Source: CAZLAJ01 sp964644605 (lineage in GTDB: Bacteria; Patescibacteriota; Microgenomatia; UBA1406; GWC2-37-13). Taken from it: a stretch of 15,348 nt of DNA. Below, one piece after another: positions 11,219-15,348 of the stretch. Location of the stretch: contig CAZXWS010000058.1 of NCBI GenBank assembly GCA_964644605.1, positions 1 through 15,348 of the forward strand. Direction: 5' to 3'. The notes beneath the pieces were generated by a model that had not been told where the DNA came from, did no database searches, and saw nothing but the letters and a program-made list of their open reading frames with translations. The position numbers were made by a program, and so were the translations under genes. Within the stretch, counting starts at the first letter, position 1. Every line of letters starts with the position of its first letter.

Positions 11219-13246
11219 ATGAAGCGATTGTTTACAAGCTTATTTCTTTTAGCGATTTTTTTGTTTCTTCCAATTAATAACATTCATGCACAAGAGTCCA
11301 CAGGTATTATCGTAAAAATAAAGGAAAATCATTCATTGGGTGAAGTCTTAAATGAAAGCATACGCGTGCAAAGCACCCAAAATAAACCGAGTTTTACTGT
11401 CGGTGACTTTAGAGCACTATTTAATAGAGACGTAGTTTCCTTATTTTCAGACGACAAAAGACTTTCCAGATATTTTGTATATAGAGGTAGTATTAATACG
11501 CAAGAAGCTATAAACCTTTTTAAAAAGCTCAGTGCGGTTGAGTATGCTGAACCTGATTATACAATGCAACTTGCCGCTCTACCGAATGATCCTTTATACC
11601 CTTCTCAATATCATTTGCCAAAAATGTCGGCTCCCCAGGCTTGGGATAAAACAACAGGTTCAAGTGATGTGATTGTAGCAGTAATCGATTCAGGTGTCGA
11701 TTATACGCATCCTGATATTGCACCTAATATGTGGCATGATGCGAATGGCTATGTAGGCTATGATTTTGGAGAAAATGATCATTACCCCATGGATATCCAA
11801 GGGCATGGTACTCATATTGCAGGAACTATCGGTTCAGTTGGTAATAATAATGAAGGAACTACTGGTATTAACTGGCATGTAAAGATAATGGCAGTAAAAG
11901 CTATAGGACGAAATACGGTTATTACCCCTACTTCAACTGTTGCTTCTTCAATTATTTATGCAGCAGATAATGGTGCAAAAGTAATTAATATGAGTTTCGG
12001 AGCTCCCTATATTCGCAGTCAAACCGTAATAAATGCAATAAATTATGCATGGTCAAAAGGAGCTGTGTTAGTATCCTCCGCTGGCAATGAGATATGTCCT
12101 TTATGGTTTCCTGCTAATCAGGAACATGTAATAGCAGCCGGTGCTACTGACCAAAATGATAATCATCCAGGTTTTTCCTGTACTGGTGATAAACTAGAAC
12201 TTACTGCACCGTCTGTAAATATTATTTCTATTGAACGAGGTGGCGGATACACAAGTGGTGACAATAACACTGGCACATCATACTCAGCAGCTATGGTAAG
12301 CGGTGCAGCTGCTCTCGTGTTTTCGTCAAATTTATCATATACAAATGCCGATGTAGTTAACCGAATAGATTCAACAGCTGATGATCTGGGAACCCCTGGC
12401 CGTGATCCTATCTTTGGATTTGGAAGAATTAATCTTGCACGGGCTGTTGGTAATATATCTAATGTAAACCCTACTCTAACTCCAACAAATACACCGACTT
12501 CTGTACCGACACCGACAACTATTCCTAATACTTGTTCATATAAATCCGTAGCGTATATTAAGGACGAAAACGGTAATTTACATGATTTATCAGGTGATAT
12601 TGGACTTAGATTAAAGTATAAATTTACCACGCATGACGGTAATTATCATGAAGGGAATGAATATTTTAACCACGGTTCTATTGGACCCAAGTATGTTTCT
12701 TTAGATCCTAATTATCAAAATGTTCCTGTTGAATTAATACTACACTATGATAGATCGAAGTATGATCTGCAGGAGAGCAATACCTACTGTACAGATAATG
12801 GATCTTCAAGTTGTGTATCAGCAAAAAATCAAACAGTAGTACTTAATTTTAGCTGTGGTGCTGATAACGAGTATGGGTATATTTTAAGAGTACGACCGAT
12901 TCCGCAACCAACGCAACCCCCAGCTGCTCAATTAACTCTACGAATCAATGTAGGTGAAGGAACAACAGTGCGAACAGGTCAAATAATTAAACTATGTTAT
13001 TCAGTTCCTTATGCTGGTAGATTTACTTTTACTACTGTTACTGACACATGGTCAAAAAAATACGCATATCATGACGATGGTACTGGAGATTGTCTTACTC
13101 GCCAAATTATTAGCCCTTACGGAAAACATACATATCAAATTGAAATGGATGGGCAGGTTCGAGAAACATATCTGTTTGTTACACGAGGTTATGAACCGGG
13201 TAATAATTCATCATCAATAGAACAATCTCCCATTATTATGGAATAA
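11219..13246 (+). CDS. Secreted subtilisin-like serine protease (S8) with C-terminal extension
   Basis: A 675 aa exported protease. Residues 1-24 are a signal peptide (KR, hydrophobic core LFLLAIFLFLP, cleavage after IHA). A propeptide of about 100 residues follows (IIVKIKE..., VEYAEPDY). The S8 domain spans about 125-410 with all catalytic residues: D157 (VIVAVIDSGVD), H196 (GHGTHIAG), oxyanion N290 (SSAGN) and S354 (GTSYSAAM). The usual Pro after the nucleophile motif is Ala here. A Thr/Pro linker (NPTLTPTNTPTSVPTPT, about 417-433) leads to a Cys-containing beta-rich region of about 240 residues, itself split by a second Pro-rich stretch (PIPQPTQPP) into what look like two domains. No LPXTG or C-terminal membrane helix is present, so it is probably released. 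It would degrade extracellular or surface protein. The next gene starts 22 nt downstream. Confidence 0.95.
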   Translation: MKRLFTSLFLLAIFLFLPINNIHAQESTGIIVKIKENHSLGEVLNESIRVQSTQNKPSFTVGDFRALFNRDVVSLFSDDKRLSRYFVYRGSINTQEAINLFKKLSAVEYAEPDYTMQLAALPNDPLYPSQYHLPKMSAPQAWDKTTGSSDVIVAVIDSGVDYTHPDIAPNMWHDANGYVGYDFGENDHYPMDIQGHGTHIAGTIGSVGNNNEGTTGINWHVKIMAVKAIGRNTVITPTSTVASSIIYAADNGAKVINMSFGAPYIRSQTVINAINYAWSKGAVLVSSAGNEICPLWFPANQEHVIAAGATDQNDNHPGFSCTGDKLELTAPSVNIISIERGGGYTSGDNNTGTSYSAAMVSGAAALVFSSNLSYTNADVVNRIDSTADDLGTPGRDPIFGFGRINLARAVGNISNVNPTLTPTNTPTSVPTPTTIPNTCSYKSVAYIKDENGNLHDLSGDIGLRLKYKFTTHDGNYHEGNEYFNHGSIGPKYVSLDPNYQNVPVELILHYDRSKYDLQESNTYCTDNGSSSCVSAKNQTVVLNFSCGADNEYGYILRVRPIPQPTQPPAAQLTLRINVGEGTTVRTGQIIKLCYSVPYAGRFTFTTVTDTWSKKYAYHDDGTGDCLTRQIISPYGKHTYQIEMDGQVRETYLFVTRGYEPGNNSSSIEQSPIIME

Positions 13247-13253
13247 TCTTACC

Positions 13254-13259
13254 TATAAT
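13254..13259 (+). promoter_or_regulatory. -10 element of the peptidase S51-like gene
   Basis: A perfect TATAAT in the 22-nt gap, ending 9 nt before the ATG at 13269, so a near-leaderless transcript can start here independently of the protease. Confidence 0.45.
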
Positions 13260-13268
13260 TACATTATT

Positions 13269-14222
13269 ATGGATATTGATATATTACTTAAAGAGCGTGA
13301 TAGGTTGAGAAAAGAAAAAAAGTATAGCGAAGCGGATGAAGTGCGAAAGCAGATAGAAGAAATGGGTTATGTGGTTATTGATACTCCAACTGGTACACAA
13401 ATAGAACTACCCAAAAAAGAAGAAGTTACCAAGAAGCAGCGTTTAATTGGAGTATTTGGCTCTGGAGAAACATCCCCTACTGGCCGTCGTGTGCACGAAT
13501 TTTTAATTAAAGATTTACCCGCGCCGGTAAAAGTAGCTTTATTGGAAACTCCCGCAGGATTTGAAGCAAATCCATTAAACTGGTATAGGAAAGTTGCAGA
13601 AATGATGGAAATTGGGCTACAAAATTATCATCCCGAAATTAAAATAGTTGAGGCATTAAGATCTGATGGAGATAAAAGTACTAATAATTCAGAAATAGTG
13701 GCTTCATTATTGCATGCAAATTATATTCATACTGGAGCCGGTAGTCCTTCTTACGCTGCAAAGCATTTATAAAATTCACTTGCATATAAGTACATAGTTG
13801 ATCAATTTAAAAAAGGGACACGGCTTTCGTTTGCCTCGGCAGCTGCTGTAGCGTTTTCAAAATATCTTTTGCCTGTTTATGAAATATATAAAGTAGGTGA
13901 GGATTTACATTGGAAAAATGGTCTCAACTTTTTTGCTAATTTTGGACTTAATCTTACTATTATTCCCCATTGGAACAATAATGAGGGTGGTGAAGAAATT
14001 GATACGAGCAGATGTTTTATGGGTAGATCTCGTTTTGAAAAGTTATTATCATTATTGCCAGCGGAAACGACTGTCTTGGGTATCGACGAGCAAACAGCGT
14101 GTGTATTTGATTTTGATGCACGATCAGTAACAGTTATGGGAAATGGTTCATCATTTACTCTCAAATCAGGAAAAAGTGCTGAATATGTTTCAGGGACTTC
14201 ATTTAGTTTTGATAATCTTTAA
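13269..14222 (+). pseudogene. CysRS-tail / peptidase S51-like fusion with in-frame TAA
   Basis: Residues about 6-47 (LLKERDRLRKEKKYSEADEV, GYVVIDTPTGT) match the C-terminal helical tail of cysteinyl-tRNA synthetase. From about 58 (RLIGVFGSGETSPTGRR) the sequence is like the peptidase E/cyanophycinase (S51, class I amidotransferase-like) fold: ALLETPAGFE, then HTGAGSPSY at 154-162. TAA at 13770-13772 (codon 168) stops the frame. Without any shift it continues with NSLAYKYIVDQFKKGTRLSF, then ASAAAVAFS with the probable nucleophile S190, the loop IIPHWNNNEGG and VLGIDEQTA, ending at 14222. The full unit is 317 codons plus stop. The stop would remove the nucleophile, so the short product cannot be an active peptidase. 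AAA, CAA or GAA to TAA are one change away. Substrate is unknown. A bidirectional terminator follows. Confidence 0.8.
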
Positions 14223-14234
14223 CTTTCTTATAAA

Positions 14235-14263
14235 AAAACCGCCACGCAAAGCGTGACGGTTTT
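14235..14263. terminator. Bidirectional intrinsic terminator
   Basis: Stem AAAACCG-c-CACGC / GCGTG-a-CGGTTTT with a 3-nt AAA loop: 12 paired bases and one C/A mismatch. T-rich sequence on the plus side and an A7 run (14232-14238) on the other give U-tracts in both directions. It lies between the convergent S51-like and groEL genes and can serve both. Confidence 0.88.
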
Positions 14264-14284
14264 GATTGAAAAGTAGGGTATATG

Positions 14285-15348
14285 TTAATAATCCATTCCG
14301 CCCATACCTCCCATACCACCCATGCCTCCTGGCATTGGCATGTCTGGTTTCTTCTCAGGAAGATCAGTCACCAGCGCTTCAGTGGTGAGCACCATAGTGG
14401 CGATAGATACTGCGTTTTGTACAGCACTTCGCACAACTTTTAATGGATCAATAATTCCGGCTTTTACCATATCAATTGGTTTTGCTTCTTGTGGTGATTC
14501 AAGCTCAAGGACGTTGTATCCTTTGCCATCTTTACTCACTTCCCGTGCTTTTGCAAGAAGTAATCCTGGGTCGATTCCTGCATTTGACATAAGTTGAGTA
14601 AATGGTGCTTCAAGTGCTCGTTTGACTATTTCGTAGCCAATTACTTCATCAGTATGAGAAGTTGCTGTCTCGACATCTTTTTTACCCATTCGCTGGCTAA
14701 TATCTAAGAGTGCAACAGCGCCTCCTGGAACAATGCCTTCTTCGAGTGCGGCTTTTGTAGCAGCTACCGCGTCATTAATGCGTTCTTTTTTATCTTTTAA
14801 CTCTACTTCAGTTGCTGCACCTACATTGATTACTGCAACTCCACCTGCAAGTTTTGCTAATCTTTCTTGCAATTTTTCTTTATCAAAGTCAGACGTACTT
14901 GCATTCATTTCTTTTTTGATTTGTGCGACACGAGCTTTAATTGCATCTGCTGCGCCTGTTCCACCGATAATACTTGTATTTTCTTTATCAGCGATAACTT
15001 TTTGTGCACGTCCGCAGTCTTCCACCTCGGCACTTTCAAGTTTTTTGCCTAATTCTTCAGATATAACTGTACCGCCGGTTAAAACTGCGATATCTTCTAG
15101 CATTGCTTTTCGTCGATCACCAAATCCTGGAGCTTTGACTACGAGAGCATTAAAGGTTCCGCGTAGTTTATTAACAACAAGTGTTGCTAATGCTTCGCCT
15201 TCGACATCATCAGCAATAATGACAAGATTTTTACTTACTTTCACAAACTTTTCGAGGAATGGTAAAAGGTCTGAAATAGCAGTGATTTTTTTATCAGTTA
15301 TGAGAAGATATGGGTCATCAATTTCTGCAACCATCCGATCAGAATTTG
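14285..15348 (-). CDS. groEL: Chaperonin GroEL (Hsp60), N-terminus outside window
   Basis: C-terminal two thirds of GroEL, an ATP-driven double-ring folding chaperone in the cytosol. The frame is open from the right edge (NSDRMVAEIDDPYLLITDKK, start of the apical domain) through VVKAPGFGDRRKAMLEDIAV, GGVAVINVGAATEVELKDKK, the equatorial motif ALEEGIVPGGAVALLD, VLTTEALVTDLPE and the Gly-Met repeat tail (PMPGGMGGMGGMGGMDY). About 353 residues are visible, all as expected, with no lesion. The missing first third and promoter lie beyond 15348. No groES is seen in the window. Confidence 0.98.
   Translation of the reverse strand, partial: NSDRMVAEIDDPYLLITDKKITAISDLLPFLEKFVKVSKNLVIIADDVEGEALATLVVNKLRGTFNALVVKAPGFGDRRKAMLEDIAVLTGGTVISEELGKKLESAEVEDCGRAQKVIADKENTSIIGGTGAADAIKARVAQIKKEMNASTSDFDKEKLQERLAKLAGGVAVINVGAATEVELKDKKERINDAVAATKAALEEGIVPGGAVALLDISQRMGKKDVETATSHTDEVIGYEIVKRALEAPFTQLMSNAGIDPGLLLAKAREVSKDGKGYNVLELESPQEAKPIDMVKAGIIDPLKVVRSAVQNAVSIATMVLTTEALVTDLPEKKPDMPMPGGMGGMGGMGGMDY

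Noticed and set aside
12163..12630. Minus-strand ORF inside the protease gene
   Set aside because: Shadow frame opposite the conserved catalytic Ser region of the protease.
1..14222. Alternative genetic code with TAG or TAA as sense codons
   Set aside because: Both codons, and TGA, end other intact genes at expected positions, so two internal stops are better explained by mutation or error.
14322..14597. Plus-strand ORF opposite groEL
   Set aside because: Shadow of the conserved groEL frame.

Overview
The window is a low-GC, gene-dense bacterial fragment. Small stand-alone enzymes, minimal spacers, shared stop codons, tRNA genes mostly lacking an encoded CCA, a GIY-YIG gene placed directly behind a tRNA, and many hypothetical membrane or secreted proteins suggest a Candidate Phyla Radiation (Patescibacteria) genome, possibly Microgenomates-like. 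That placement is inference: there is no rRNA or ribosomal protein gene here to confirm it.

Layout. 1-545 (-): start of a family 4 glycosyltransferase, interrupted by an in-frame TAG and running off the left edge. 619-1410 (+): UppP undecaprenyl-diphosphatase. 1407-1994 (-): CYTH (thiamine-triphosphatase-like) protein, whose stop overlaps that of uppP. 2062-3246 (+): tRNA-Arg(CCG), tRNA-Ala(CGC) and a DHH/DHHA1 phosphoesterase starting 6 nt behind the tRNA. 3329-4036 (+): tRNA-Ile(UAU), tRNA-Phe(GAA), a tRNA-Gly-like 5' fragment, intact tRNA-Gly(GCC), a GIY-YIG protein starting 3 nt behind it, and a tRNA-Gly-like 3' fragment. 4072-5253 (+): MFS transporter with three frameshifts. 8142-5236 (-): probable operon of HD-domain protein, polytopic membrane protein, D-2-hydroxyacid dehydrogenase (one frameshift) and Nudix hydrolase. 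8216-8843 (+): MntA/HepT toxin-antitoxin pair. 8840-9028 (-): small CxxC protein. 9147-9608 (+): GNAT acetyltransferase. 9719-9910 (-): zinc ribbon. 10000-10082 (-): tRNA-Tyr(GUA). 10357-11118 (-): SIMPL-domain protein. 11219-13246 (+): secreted subtilisin-like protease. 13269-14222 (+): CysRS-tail/peptidase S51-like fusion with an in-frame TAA. A bidirectional terminator follows. 14285-15348 (-): C-terminal two thirds of GroEL.

Two patterns run through the window. First, six ATG starts sit exactly 6 nt after a -10-like hexamer (glycosyltransferase, uppP, CYTH, MFS, GNAT, SIMPL) and several others 8-9 nt after one. Transcription would therefore begin on or near the start codon, implying mostly leaderless mRNAs. 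An extended -10, TGATATAAT or a near variant, recurs at tRNA and protein promoters. The two protein genes directly behind tRNAs could get near-leaderless mRNA ends from tRNA 3' processing.

Second, four of about 18 protein genes carry simple lesions: four single-base deletions and two in-frame stops. Everything around the lesions still reads as well-conserved protein. All three stop codons are used normally elsewhere here, so recoding is unlikely. Either these are recent pseudogenes or the assembly has uncorrected errors biased to deletions. No CRISPR array, transposase, phage gene or rRNA was seen. The most unusual locus is the tRNA-Gly/GIY-YIG module at 3571-4036.
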